Origin: JAOUEA01 sp963762075
GTDB lineage: Bacteria; Actinomycetota; UBA4738; HRBIN12
Assembly (NCBI GenBank): GCA_963762075.1
Contig: CAVXJC010000006.1
Span: forward strand, 1-64,000
Reading direction: 5' to 3'
Length of the DNA stretch: 64,000 bases
Both the position numbers and the translations under genes were made by a program. Numbering within the stretch: the stretch's first letter is position 1; each line of letters begins with the position of its first letter. Of the stretch, positions 34,551-42,655 are shown piece by piece. The notes under the pieces were generated by a model. The model ran no database searches. It saw only the letters and a list, made by a program, of their open reading frames with translations, and was not told the DNA's origin.

Positions 34551-36193
34551 ACGTACCCCAGATCCCTCAAGTGTTCCGTCATCTGTTCCTCTTCCTCCTG
34601 TGTGTAGGCCTCGTCTTCCGATCCATCGACGACCCGTGTTCCCGTGCGGCGGGGGTACCTGGCGGCGAACTCGGGCTCGAAGGCCTCCGTGAGCACGCTT
34701 CCGTCCATGTCGTCCGGTAGTTCGAGGCCCAGCGCCCAGACGATGGTCGCCGGGACGTCGAGCAGGTGCGCTCTCCCCAGATCGTTCGCTTGCCGCACGG
34801 ACCCGCCGTTCATGACGAGGATCCCGTCCGGACGATGGCTCGCACTGGAACGCTCTCGGCGACGCGTCGTGATCGTGGAGAGGCTCCGCTTGCCCCCCGC
34901 GTGTCCCGCTTCGCGTGACTCGTTCAACTCGAGGACGACGTCGGGGGCCGCCTCGGTGTGGATCCCGGAGTAGAGGTCCTCGCGACGATGCGCCGCGCGG
35001 ATGACAGGCTCGCCGGTGACGGGGTCTGTGAACTCCTTCGCCGCGTCGATCACCTGCTGGCGGATGGCCTCGAACTGGGCAACCGGGACCGAGCCCAGCC
35101 GCTCGCGACCCGCCAGGTTGACGTTGACCCCCAGAACGTGATGGTCGATCGCGACGGCATACGCCCGGGATCTGGACCACTCGATCGAGCGCTCGTTCGC
35201 CTGGATCCGTTGCGCAGAGCTTCGTACAGCTTTCGGAGCGTGCTGCCACAGCCAATACTTCTTCGGGAGCACGTCCTTGCCCCACTCGAGGGCAGCTGCA
35301 GCGGGTCGGCGCCAAGGACGGCTCCCGGCCGCGACCTGCAGACCGAGCTCTTCGAGCCAGGCGTTCGCGTTGAACCTCAGCGGTGACCGAGGACCAGTGC
35401 CGTGGTCCGACATCACGATCACGAGCCCGGGGTCGTCCACGGCTTCCAGCAGCTTTCCGAGCGACTCGTCCGCCCGTTCGTAGAAGTGATCGAGGAGCGT
35501 TCCGTCGCCTACCGGATAGGCCTCGAAGCCAGGTGCCGTCGGATCCGAGTATCTCCAGAACTTGTGAGCGACCCAGTCCGTGATGCTGTTGACATAACAG
35601 AAGAGATCGAACTCGTTCTCTCGGAGCATCTGCACGAGTGTCTCGGTCGAGCGCTCGAGGTAATGCTCGAAATTGTCGATCTGCGCTTCGACGCTGGCCA
35701 CCATGCTCTTCAACGGAGCGAGCTTGACCATCGGGGGGAGGCCTTCACCGACCTCTTGCGGCATGGAGAAGTTCGTCTTGGGATCAGGGGTCGGGAAACC
35801 GGAGACCATGATCCCATTGACCGGCCACGGCGGATACGACATCGGTACACGAAAGGCGATCACTCTCAGGTCATTGCGAGAGGCGTGATCGAAGATCGTT
35901 CTCCCCCGATACGCCCATGAGCCCATGAGTTCCGACCCGAGCGCCCCCCGCGTCATCGAACGGAAGTGGAAGACGCCGTGTTTGCCGGGGTTGACCCCCG
36001 TCATGAACGAAACCCATGCCGGCGCCGATAGTGGGGGGACCGTCGAGCGAAGACTCGCCCTCGTGCCCGTTGCCAGGAGGCCGGCCAGCGTGGGAAGCCG
36101 GCCTCGCTTCAACAGCGGATCGATGACATCGAACGTCGCACCATCGAGGCCGATGCACATCACCTTGGGGAAGGGGGGTTTCTCCTGTGCCAT
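34547..36193 (-). CDS. Alkaline-phosphatase-superfamily phosphodiesterase, paralogue 2
   Basis: A 548-residue paralogue. Metal Asp in C-I-G-L-D-G-A-T-F-D; nucleophile region S-A-P-A-W-V-S-F-M-T-G-V-N-P-G-K-H-G with Ser at the nucleophile position; S-I-T-D-W-V-A-H-K-F-W; M-S-D-H-G-T-G; S-A-S-H-R-P-D-G for the last His. The tail is E-E-E-E-Q-M-T-E-H-L-R-D-L-G-Y-V. ATG 36193 follows AGGAATCAGG and lies 8 bases after the stop of paralogue 1. No export signal. It is likely to act on a soluble or inner-leaflet phosphodiester or phosphomonoester substrate. Confidence 0.85.
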   Translation of the reverse strand: MAQEKPPFPKVMCIGLDGATFDVIDPLLKRGRLPTLAGLLATGTRASLRSTVPPLSAPAWVSFMTGVNPGKHGVFHFRSMTRGALGSELMGSWAYRGRTIFDHASRNDLRVIAFRVPMSYPPWPVNGIMVSGFPTPDPKTNFSMPQEVGEGLPPMVKLAPLKSMVASVEAQIDNFEHYLERSTETLVQMLRENEFDLFCYVNSITDWVAHKFWRYSDPTAPGFEAYPVGDGTLLDHFYERADESLGKLLEAVDDPGLVIVMSDHGTGPRSPLRFNANAWLEELGLQVAAGSRPWRRPAAAALEWGKDVLPKKYWLWQHAPKAVRSSAQRIQANERSIEWSRSRAYAVAIDHHVLGVNVNLAGRERLGSVPVAQFEAIRQQVIDAAKEFTDPVTGEPVIRAAHRREDLYSGIHTEAAPDVVLELNESREAGHAGGKRSLSTITTRRRERSSASHRPDGILVMNGGSVRQANDLGRAHLLDVPATIVWALGLELPDDMDGSVLTEAFEPEFAARYPRRTGTRVVDGSEDEAYTQEEEEQMTEHLRDLGYV

Positions 36194-36201
36194 CCTGATT
36201 C

Positions 36202-37815
36202 CTATATGTAACCGAGGGCGCGCAGACGCTCCTCGATCTCCGCCGCCTCCTGGTCTGTATACGAGACCGATTGGTCGAGACCGTCCGGTCCGCCGGCGGT
36301 GTGAGAGATCGACCTTGACGCGTAGGGTTCGGCAAGCGCGTCCCACAGAACCCGCCCGTCCATGTCTTCGGGGATGGGTTCCCCAGCGAGGTGCAGGATG
36401 GTGGGTGCCAGATCCTGGAGGGCCGCTCCTTCGATCCGGCGTGCCCCGGCGAACTGAGGTCCTGACATCATCAACACGCCCAGGGGTCGATGCGCTCCGG
36501 ACAGTCCGTGCATGAACCCCTTCGCGGACTGACGCGACAGCGCCCGCCCGAACCGGCCTTCATAACTGAGACCACCGACCGGTTCGTCGTAACGCCAGTC
36601 GATCTGGAGATCCGGCGCCTGATCGCTGTATGGCCCCGAGTAGATCTGCTTCGGCGTCCAGACTTGGTCGACCACCTGGCGCCCCGTCTCCGCATCCACC
36701 AACTCCGACAAGACCTCACGCAGCTCCTCCACGAGAGGCTCGTATTCCTCGGGCGACACCGTCCCATGCGGATCGCGGCCTTGAAGGTTGATCCACACAC
36801 AGCTACGAGTGTTGTCGCCGAATGCGCGCGTGTTCTCCCAGTCGAGACCACCGAAGCGGACCTGGTAGCCGAACCTCCGATAGAGGCTGGGGAGACGACG
36901 CTTCAGGAACCCGCGCGCGTTCGGTCCGAGTCGCTTCGCCAGCCGGAGCGTCCGCCATCTCGCCGCCTCACCAGACGATGCTCCGCTGCGAAGATATCCG
37001 AGCTGGGCGAGGACGTCGTTCACGTGTTCGGCTGCAGGCTGTCGCCACCCCATGCCGTGGTCCGACATCACGATCACGCCGCAGTCCGGCCCCGCCTGTT
37101 CGAGGAACCTCGCAAGGGTGCTGTCCGCGAATTCGTAGACGGGTCGGAGACGCTCCTGCAAGGAGGCCTCCGGATCCCATACATGATGTGCGGCCTGGTC
37201 GGTGGACTTGACCATGTACATGAACACGTCCCACTCGCGCGTCGCCATCAGGTGCAGGGCCGCGCGAACCCGGCTCTCCTCGGCCGCGAGCGCCGACTGG
37301 ACCACACGCTCGTGGTGTCCCCCAGCTGCGTGATGGGCAACCGACGCATGCAAGATGTAGGGGCCGCACTCGCGTTCGAGCTCATCGATCAGCCCATCCG
37401 GATGGCTGAACGACATGCTGCGCGTCGAAGGAGCGTCGAATCCCGCGACGAGCACACCGTTGACGTGCTCCGCAGGGTAGGTCATCGGGACGTTGACGAT
37501 CGCGAGATCGTGACCAGCGTCCGATAGGAGCCGCCAAAGGCTCACGCCATGGCGATCCGCCGCAGTCACGAAGCGCACCTGCCCGGGGTCGTCCCCCTGC
37601 TCGGCGAACCAGAACACCCCGTGCTTCCCGGGGTTCTTTCCGGTCATGAACGTCGTCCACGCTGGGGCCGTGTTCATGTTCGGCACCGAACTCAGGTACC
37701 CCCACGCACCTTCATCGAGCAGGCGCGCGAAGGCCGGGAGCCGACCTTGCTCGGCCCACGGCAGAAGAAGGTCGAACGTCGCGCCATCCAGCCCGAGGAT
37801 CATCAGGCGATTCAT
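36202..37815 (-). CDS. Alkaline-phosphatase-superfamily phosphodiesterase, paralogue 1
   Basis: A 537-residue paralogue, first of the four in transcription order. L-M-I-L-G-L-D-G-A-T-F-D at the N-terminus, T-A-P-A-W-T-T-F-M-T-G-K-N-P-G-K-H-G (nucleophile Thr), K-S-T-D-Q-A-A-H-H-V-W, M-S-D-H-G-M-G-W and S-G-A-H-R-P-L-G, so the metal and nucleophile set is complete. Tail: Q-E-A-A-E-I-E-E-R-L-R-A-L-G-Y-I. Its start overlaps the upstream chain-length gene by 4 bases. Nothing suggests export. The family includes nucleotide pyrophosphatases, phosphonoacetate hydrolases and phosphoglycerol-type hydrolases, so the substrate cannot be named. Confidence 0.85.
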   Translation of the reverse strand: MNRLMILGLDGATFDLLLPWAEQGRLPAFARLLDEGAWGYLSSVPNMNTAPAWTTFMTGKNPGKHGVFWFAEQGDDPGQVRFVTAADRHGVSLWRLLSDAGHDLAIVNVPMTYPAEHVNGVLVAGFDAPSTRSMSFSHPDGLIDELERECGPYILHASVAHHAAGGHHERVVQSALAAEESRVRAALHLMATREWDVFMYMVKSTDQAAHHVWDPEASLQERLRPVYEFADSTLARFLEQAGPDCGVIVMSDHGMGWRQPAAEHVNDVLAQLGYLRSGASSGEAARWRTLRLAKRLGPNARGFLKRRLPSLYRRFGYQVRFGGLDWENTRAFGDNTRSCVWINLQGRDPHGTVSPEEYEPLVEELREVLSELVDAETGRQVVDQVWTPKQIYSGPYSDQAPDLQIDWRYDEPVGGLSYEGRFGRALSRQSAKGFMHGLSGAHRPLGVLMMSGPQFAGARRIEGAALQDLAPTILHLAGEPIPEDMDGRVLWDALAEPYASRSISHTAGGPDGLDQSVSYTDQEAAEIEERLRALGYI

Positions 37816-38783
37816 GGTGTCCGCACGCCCCTGACGTCAGCCCGACCTGTAAAGAGTTCGGTTTGCTCGTTCCGCGAACGCGATGACTGCGCCTCGGCGC
37901 GACGTCGACGGGACCACCGTTCGATCCCGAGGATCGTGAGGAAACTCACGATGAGCCCGGCGAGAACGGCGAGGCCGACCGTGGAGATGATGCGTGCGCG
38001 AACGGTATCGTCGGGGGCGCTCGGCGGGGAGATCATGATCGACGCTGTCCGCCGCTCCAAATATCGCTGGGTCGCGTCTTCGACCAAGGTTTGGATCGCG
38101 TCTCGGTTGCTGACAAGGACGCGGATCTGAGAGCTCGTGAGCGAATGCGCTGCTCGGAGGCGCTTCAGGCGTTCACGCAACTCCTGGATCTCTGCCCTGT
38201 CGGCGATCGTAAAGGGCGCGGCCTGAAGACTGACCACACGCTCCCAGTACAAAGCGATCGAGCGCGCGTATTCACGACGATCTGCGCCCAAGGCGACGAG
38301 CTCCTGGGTCAGGTCCTGCACGTTCGACTCGACGTCGTCCTCCAGCCGCTGCACCTGCTCCAGGGCCAGCTCGTTCGATCGGTCGATCAGGCTGGTGGAT
38401 GCCTCCTCCACCGCCCTCTCGGCAACCGACCCAATCGATGCGGTCGCCGTGACGAGGTACACGTCTTCGCTGCGCTGCTGCACCGCCGCAACGGAATGGA
38501 TCGCGGACGCCTGTGGTCCAAGGGTCGAACGAACCTGTTCCCCGAGGGCCTTGTTCGCGTACGCCCCCAGCTGGATCGCGATCGCGGAGACCTGAGTGGT
38601 CTTGGTGGCTACGGGGTCGCTGGCCGGGATGAGCACCTCAGCCTGGCTCACGTATTCGGAGGGAGCGGATAGCGCCAGAGGCAAGGCAACCCCCGCCGAC
38701 ACGACGACTGCAGCGAGTAGCGCCCACCACCTTCTCCGCACCAAGTCGAACACGCTCGAATTCTCGGACCGGCTCGATTTCAC
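37812..38783 (-). CDS. Wzz-type polysaccharide chain-length/co-polymerase protein
   Basis: A 323-residue membrane protein. An N-terminal helix (W-W-A-L-L-A-A-V-V-V-S-A-G-V-A, residues ~19-40), a long periplasmic-type coiled-coil region (~60-270), and a second helix near 272-292 (I-S-T-V-G-L-A-V-L-A-G-L-I-V-S-F) give the Wzz/PCP topology. There is no fused tyrosine kinase and no Walker motif, so it is a kinase-less co-polymerase. It overlaps the GT2 gene upstream and the first phosphodiesterase downstream by 4 bases each, placing it firmly in the operon. It would control polymer length with the ligase/polymerase at 29983. Confidence 0.78.
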   Translation of the reverse strand: MKSSRSENSSVFDLVRRRWWALLAAVVVSAGVALPLALSAPSEYVSQAEVLIPASDPVATKTTQVSAIAIQLGAYANKALGEQVRSTLGPQASAIHSVAAVQQRSEDVYLVTATASIGSVAERAVEEASTSLIDRSNELALEQVQRLEDDVESNVQDLTQELVALGADRREYARSIALYWERVVSLQAAPFTIADRAEIQELRERLKRLRAAHSLTSSQIRVLVSNRDAIQTLVEDATQRYLERRTASIMISPPSAPDDTVRARIISTVGLAVLAGLIVSFLTILGIERWSRRRRAEAQSSRSRNEQTELFTGRADVRGVRTP

Positions 38784-39733
38784 GTCACGTCGCCTACCTT
38801 TAGCCGAGTCTGCATTCGGCCGTACGTGACGGCTGCGAGCTTGACCCCTCCCAGAGCAAGGGTCTTCATGGTGTTGTTCGACCTGCTTCCTCCGTCTGGC
38901 GTCACCGCCAAGGTCGCCCGCATGCCCTCACGCAAGTAGGGCATCCTTCCGAACTCGCGGAGCTCCGCGAAGATCCCGACGTGCTCGTATACCGCGCCGA
39001 TCCTTCTGTAGCGCCTGACGAGCTCCCGAATCCCCAGCTCGTGAACGTGCAGAACCGAGGCGCCGGGCACGTAGGCGATGTGGCAGCCGCTGTCGAGCAA
39101 TCGTTTGGCGATACCGACATCCTCGAAGATGGCGAGCTCATCAGGGAATCGAAGTCGCCGCGCAACATCGGTGAGGAAGGCCGAGGTCACGTCAGAGAAG
39201 TGAAATGTTCGCAGGCCGAGCTCCCCTATCCGCGCCCTGCTCTTGAGCTCCGGCCGCTCGGGATAGAGATAGTCGTAGGTCGCCTGCCGTTCGGCGTTCG
39301 GGCGCGGCGCAACCTGGCGTCCATACGACGCCTGAGCTCGTCCGTCTGCCAGCGGCTCCACCAAGGCCTCGAGCCACGAGTCGCTCGTGGGGTGTGCGTC
39401 CGACGACAAGAACGCTACGACCGGCGTGGTCGCGAGGTCGACACCGTGGTTGCGCGTCCGGGCGTGACCGAACGAACGCGGATGCACGGCCTCCCAATGA
39501 TCGGCAGCCGCCCGAAGGGCACGGCTCGATCTCGATGTGGGGTCGGGACTCGAATCGATGACGATGATCGACAGGCCCGCTCCGTACCGCTGAGATCGAA
39601 CGATGTCCGCGGTCTCGATCTCCCAGTCTCCGGGGTTCTGGGTCAGGAGAACAACGCTCACATCAGGCCACTCCTGAACCGGCCTCTGCGCCTGGTTCCC
39701 GTCGCCGGCGGCCACCACCGCATCAAGCGACAC
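38780..39733 (-). CDS. Family GT2 glycosyltransferase, rhamnosyltransferase-like
   Basis: A 317-residue GT-A glycosyltransferase. V-S-V-V-L-L-T-Q-N-P-G-D opens the fold, then I-I-V-I-D-S-S-P-D. In place of a plain D-x-D the nucleotide-binding motif is V-A-F-L-S-S-D-A-H-P, which resembles the Q-D-A-x-P motif of rhamnosyltransferases. With rmlC and rmlD in the same locus, transfer of L-rhamnose is a reasonable inference. I-F-E-D-V-G-I-A-K-R supplies the E-D catalytic region. It is the first gene of the long minus-strand operon that runs to 26457 and ends in a 4-base overlap with the chain-length gene. Confidence 0.82.
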   Translation of the reverse strand: MSLDAVVAAGDGNQAQRPVQEWPDVSVVLLTQNPGDWEIETADIVRSQRYGAGLSIIVIDSSPDPTSRSSRALRAAADHWEAVHPRSFGHARTRNHGVDLATTPVVAFLSSDAHPTSDSWLEALVEPLADGRAQASYGRQVAPRPNAERQATYDYLYPERPELKSRARIGELGLRTFHFSDVTSAFLTDVARRLRFPDELAIFEDVGIAKRLLDSGCHIAYVPGASVLHVHELGIRELVRRYRRIGAVYEHVGIFAELREFGRMPYLREGMRATLAVTPDGGSRSNNTMKTLALGGVKLAAVTYGRMQTRLKVGDVT

Positions 39734-40031
39734 GATGGCTCCGCAGTACGATCGGGAGGGTTTGGGGGAAGATCTGGGGGTCGATCACTTGGAACTGCCG
39801 TGTCAGCTCATCCGGCCCGAGACGTTGCGGCGCGCAACTGAGTCGGGAACGTATTCGCGTTTCGAAAGACCCCGTGGACGAGATGTGCACATAACCTCCA
39901 GTGTCCAAGGCGTCCACTGCTCGGGCCTTTGACCGACGCCTTGCCAAGTGGCGGAGACGATAGAGAGGGGTTGCCTGCGTCAAATCCGTCGCCTCCTGTA
40001 ACTTGAGATGGTCAGGGCTACCCACGACCGC
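39734..40031. other. Gap upstream of the long operon
   Basis: Almost 300 bases between the regulator's stop and the first operon gene. It probably holds the operon promoter. No gene is seen; the 100-codon minus frame starting at 40025 has no ribosome-binding site or recognisable motif. Confidence 0.35.
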
Positions 40032-40760
40032 CTACGTAGGTATCTGTATGCGTCCGTCCGTCTGGGTCGCTCCGTCGAACAGATGGATGGTGCCGTTCTT
40101 CAGCGCGACAGCTTCGAGCTTCGAGTGAACTTCCAGTTTGCGAAGGATGTTCTGGACGTGGGTTTCCACGGTCCGTTCGCTGATCACTAACTCGTTCGCG
40201 ATCGCGGCGTTTCGCATCCCCTTTGCGAGGAGCGCGAGGATCTCGCGCTCACGCTCGGTCAATCTAGCCGTCCTGCGGACGATCTCCTGCTTCGCTCGCC
40301 GCTTCCCGGAAACCCTCTGGATGAGCTTCGGAAGGCTCTGGAAATCGATCAGCTGCTCTCCGGTGGCCGCGACTTCGATCAGCTCGAAGAGCCGTTTGAC
40401 CCGCTCGGCCTTTGGGACGATTGCGTCGGCGCCAGCTTCGATCGCCTCGAGGAGATGGTCATCACTGATGTTCCCGCTCATGACCATCACCATGGTCGAA
40501 GGAGAAAGCGCCTTGATACGACGCGTCGCCTCAGTTGCGCTCGACCGCGAAGCAGCTTGCACGCCCATGAGGACCACGTGAGGCCGATGCTTCTCGCAGA
40601 TCTCAACGGCTTGACTCGGATCTTCGACCGGGTCGGCGATCAGACGGATGCCATCGGACAGCCTCATGACCGTGGCCAGGGCATCCGAGAGGAGTCCGCT
40701 TTCGTCGCAGATCAGGAGCGAGATCTTCTTGTCGTTCATGGCTTCGGTGGCCGAGCTCAT
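40032..40760 (-). CDS. LuxR-family regulator with degenerate receiver domain
   Basis: A 242-residue NarL/FixJ-like protein at the head of the polysaccharide operon. The receiver fold is clear (S-L-L-I-C-D-E-S-G, switch V-M-S-G-N, conserved Lys in I-V-P-K-A-E). However, the phospho-acceptor position reads V-V-L-M-G-V-Q, so Gly replaces Asp and phosphorylation there is impossible. The helix-turn-helix is intact (L-T-E-R-E-R-E-I-L-A-L-L-A-K-G to E-R-T-V-E-T-H-V-Q-N-I-L). ATG 40760 follows GGGAGG; ATG 40739 is an alternative. Its position just upstream of ten polysaccharide genes on the same strand suggests a pathway-specific regulator. It may respond to a ligand, protein partner or its own level rather than a kinase. 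Confidence 0.85.
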   Translation of the reverse strand: MSSATEAMNDKKISLLICDESGLLSDALATVMRLSDGIRLIADPVEDPSQAVEICEKHRPHVVLMGVQAASRSSATEATRRIKALSPSTMVMVMSGNISDDHLLEAIEAGADAIVPKAERVKRLFELIEVAATGEQLIDFQSLPKLIQRVSGKRRAKQEIVRRTARLTEREREILALLAKGMRNAAIANELVISERTVETHVQNILRKLEVHSKLEAVALKNGTIHLFDGATQTDGRIQIPT

Positions 40761-40855
40761 GGCCCAGCCTCCCGAGGGTGTTCTCGTCGGCATGGGGCCT
40801 GCCAGTTCAGCTCGGGTCGCCATCCATGGGGGAAGGGGAACCTCATGCAGAAAGC

Positions 40856-40873
40856 TTACCCCAGGGTAGGTAA
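40856..40873. promoter_or_regulatory. Palindromic candidate operator upstream of the degenerate-receiver regulator
   Basis: TTACC-N8-GGTAA, a perfect 5-bp inverted repeat with arms ~13 bases apart centre to centre, in an AT-rich patch ~95 bases upstream of the regulator start. The size and symmetry suit a LuxR/NarL-type dimer, so autoregulation is possible. No second copy was found by eye. Confidence 0.3.
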
Positions 40874-41003
40874 AAAGTCCTAGGCGATTTTCCGTACTCG
40901 TAGTTAGTAGGTGAGAGAGGCAGACCCCTCAAGCGGAGGGTGCCACCCTCGACCATTCCGGGCACCGCCTCTGAGGCCAGCTCCGCGTGGCACCATGGAG
41001 TCG

Positions 41004-41465
41004 ATGCGGCGGACCATCCCCCCCCTTTGCGCGGCCCTCCTACTCACGGCCTGCACCGTTGGCGAGACCCACACAGGTGGCCCACGCATGGGAACGGTGA
41101 CGTTCGCCGGGGGGGCAGCGCTCGACGTGCGCATCGCCGACGACGACGAGGAGCGTCAGCGCGGGCTGATGGGGGTCACGTCGCTCGCAGCCGACGAAGG
41201 CATGGCGTTCGAATTCAGCGAGCCCACCGATTCCTCGTTCTGGATGAGGAACACGCTGATCCCCTTGTCGATCGCGTTCATCGGCGAGGACGACCGCGTC
41301 GTCACGGTCCTCGAGATGGAGCCGTGCGCCGCGGAGCCGTGCCCCACGTATTCCCCAGCCGGCCCATACGTGCTCGCGGTCGAAGCGAACGCAGGGTGGT
41401 TCGATGAACACGGCATCGACGAAGGCGATCGCATGGAGGGATACGTTGGCACAGCGCCCCGGTGA
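41004..41465 (+). CDS. DUF192-family lipoprotein
   Basis: A 153-residue exported protein. The signal peptide R-R-T-I-P-P-L-C-A-A-L-L-L ends in a lipobox L-T-A-C, with acylated Cys near residue 15. DUF192 features follow: V-R-I-A-D-D-D-E-E-R-Q-R-G-L-M, M-A-F-E-F, S-F-W-M-R-N-T-L-I-P-L-S-I-A-F-I, and the late V-L-A-V-E-A-N-A-G-W. Function of the family is unknown. The start is ATG 41004; ATG 40995 is an in-frame alternative. It overlaps the next small gene by 20 bases. Confidence 0.82.
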   Translation: MRRTIPPLCAALLLTACTVGETHTGGPRMGTVTFAGGAALDVRIADDDEERQRGLMGVTSLAADEGMAFEFSEPTDSSFWMRNTLIPLSIAFIGEDDRVVTVLEMEPCAAEPCPTYSPAGPYVLAVEANAGWFDEHGIDEGDRMEGYVGTAPR

Positions 41466-41769
41466 CGACTGCATGCTCTGCGACGCTGAACGCGTGACCG
41501 ACTGGTTGCACGAAGACGATGACTGCTGGGTCGCCGAGTGCCTGGTGTGCCGGACTCCGATGGTGGTCTGGCGCACGCACGGGCTTCCGGACCCGAAGCA
41601 CGAGGCGCGGTTGCTCGCACACCTCGAGCGGGTGGCCGTCGAGCGTTACGGGGACGAGGGCTATTGGGTCGACCCGGAGCGCCGGCGGATCCCCGACCAC
41701 TGGCACGCGCACGCGCGGCCCGCCGGTGGCTTCTTCGATCCCGCGAGCGACCTCTACGGCAAGTACTGA
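41446..41769 (+). CDS. Small Cys-rich conserved-looking protein
   Basis: About 107 residues, not assigned to a family. Two Cys pairs are visible: C-M-L-C near the start and C-W-V-A-E-C-L-V-C around residues 25-35, suggesting a zinc site; an H-W-H-A-H segment lies near the end. TTG 41446 is chosen because it keeps the first C-x-x-C inside the protein; ATG 41473 would drop its first Cys. It overlaps the DUF192 gene, which suggests translational coupling, and converges on the potC-like gene at a hairpin. Its similarity to HIT-type N-terminal C-x-x-C sequences is only superficial. Confidence 0.5.
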   Translation: MAQRPGDDCMLCDAERVTDWLHEDDDCWVAECLVCRTPMVVWRTHGLPDPKHEARLLAHLERVAVERYGDEGYWVDPERRRIPDHWHAHARPAGGFFDPASDLYGKY

Positions 41770-41773
41770 CCGG

Positions 41774-41798
41774 CGTGGTCGGGCGAAGCACCGCCACG
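41774..41798. terminator. Convergent hairpin between Cys-rich gene and potC-like gene
   Basis: Stem CGTGG-(T bulge)-CGG paired with CCG-CCACG, between the stop codons at 41769 and 41801. No U-tract. Confidence 0.4.
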
Positions 41799-41800
41799 AC

Positions 41801-42655
41801 TCACGGCGTCGGGCGGACCTCTCCCCCGTAGCGTCGCTCGGCGATCCGGCGTCCGATCTCAGCGGCGAGCACCACGCAGAGCGAGACCACCAGGACGACC
41901 GACGACACGGCGAGCAATTGGGGAAGCTGGCTCGGCACGCGGAGCTGTGCGAACAGGTATACGGGCCACGTCGGCGTCTCGCCCGACAGGAATGAGGCGA
42001 TCGCGTACTCGTCGAACGAGAGCGTGAACGCGATCATGAACGCGGAGATCAACGCGGGCATCAACAGCGGGAACGTGACCCGGCGAAAGGAATGCCACGA
42101 GCTCGCACCCAGGTCCTTCGCGGCTTCCTCGAGGCCGACGTTCAACCGCTCGAGCAGGGGGATGATCGTCAGCACCGTATATGGCAGCGACACGACGACG
42201 TGCCCGACCACGATCGCGTGCAACCCCAGTCCGATGTACTGGCCGGTCGCCGATGTCAGGAGCTTGTCGACGGCCGTGAAGATCACCAACAGCGAGACGC
42301 CGAACACGAGGTAGGGCACGACGAGCGGGGAGAACACCAGCGCGGAGACGGCCGACTTCCCCGCGAACTTGCGGCGCACCAGGGCGATCGCGGCCGAGAC
42401 TCCGAGCGCGACCGCAACGAGGCTCGACACGCCCGCCACGATCGCGCTCCGCTCGAGCGACCGGAGGATCTTGGGGTTGGCGAAGAATCGCCGGTACCAG
42501 TCGAGCGTGAACCCGGCGAGCGGGAAGCTCACGTCTCCGTCGTTGAACGAGAACACTGCGAGGATGACGATCGGCGCGTACAAGAACACCACCAGCAACG
42601 CGAAGAAGATGATGAGCCCGCGCCGCGCGCCAGGTGAGGTCGCGATCTCGCTCAT
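41801..42655 (-). CDS. ABC transporter permease, PotC-like
   Basis: A 284-residue permease with six membrane segments. The cytoplasmic EAA loop is E-E-A-A-K-D-L-G-A-S-S-W-H-S-F, and the C-terminal part (F-T-L-S-F-D-E-Y-A-I-A-S-F-L-S-G) matches the PotC/polyamine branch. It overlaps the potB-like gene by 4 bases. It would work with 42652-43566 and the binding protein at 43593. No ATPase gene lies before or after it. Confidence 0.87.
   Translation of the reverse strand: MSEIATSPGARRGLIIFFALLVVFLYAPIVILAVFSFNDGDVSFPLAGFTLDWYRRFFANPKILRSLERSAIVAGVSSLVAVALGVSAAIALVRRKFAGKSAVSALVFSPLVVPYLVFGVSLLVIFTAVDKLLTSATGQYIGLGLHAIVVGHVVVSLPYTVLTIIPLLERLNVGLEEAAKDLGASSWHSFRRVTFPLLMPALISAFMIAFTLSFDEYAIASFLSGETPTWPVYLFAQLRVPSQLPQLLAVSSVVLVVSLCVVLAAEIGRRIAERRYGGEVRPTP

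Noticed and set aside
34551..35315. 255-codon extension of phosphodiesterase paralogue 3
   Set aside because: It lies over the neighbouring paralogue in another frame and is rich in Arg/Pro/Gly; the family N-terminus begins exactly at 34550.
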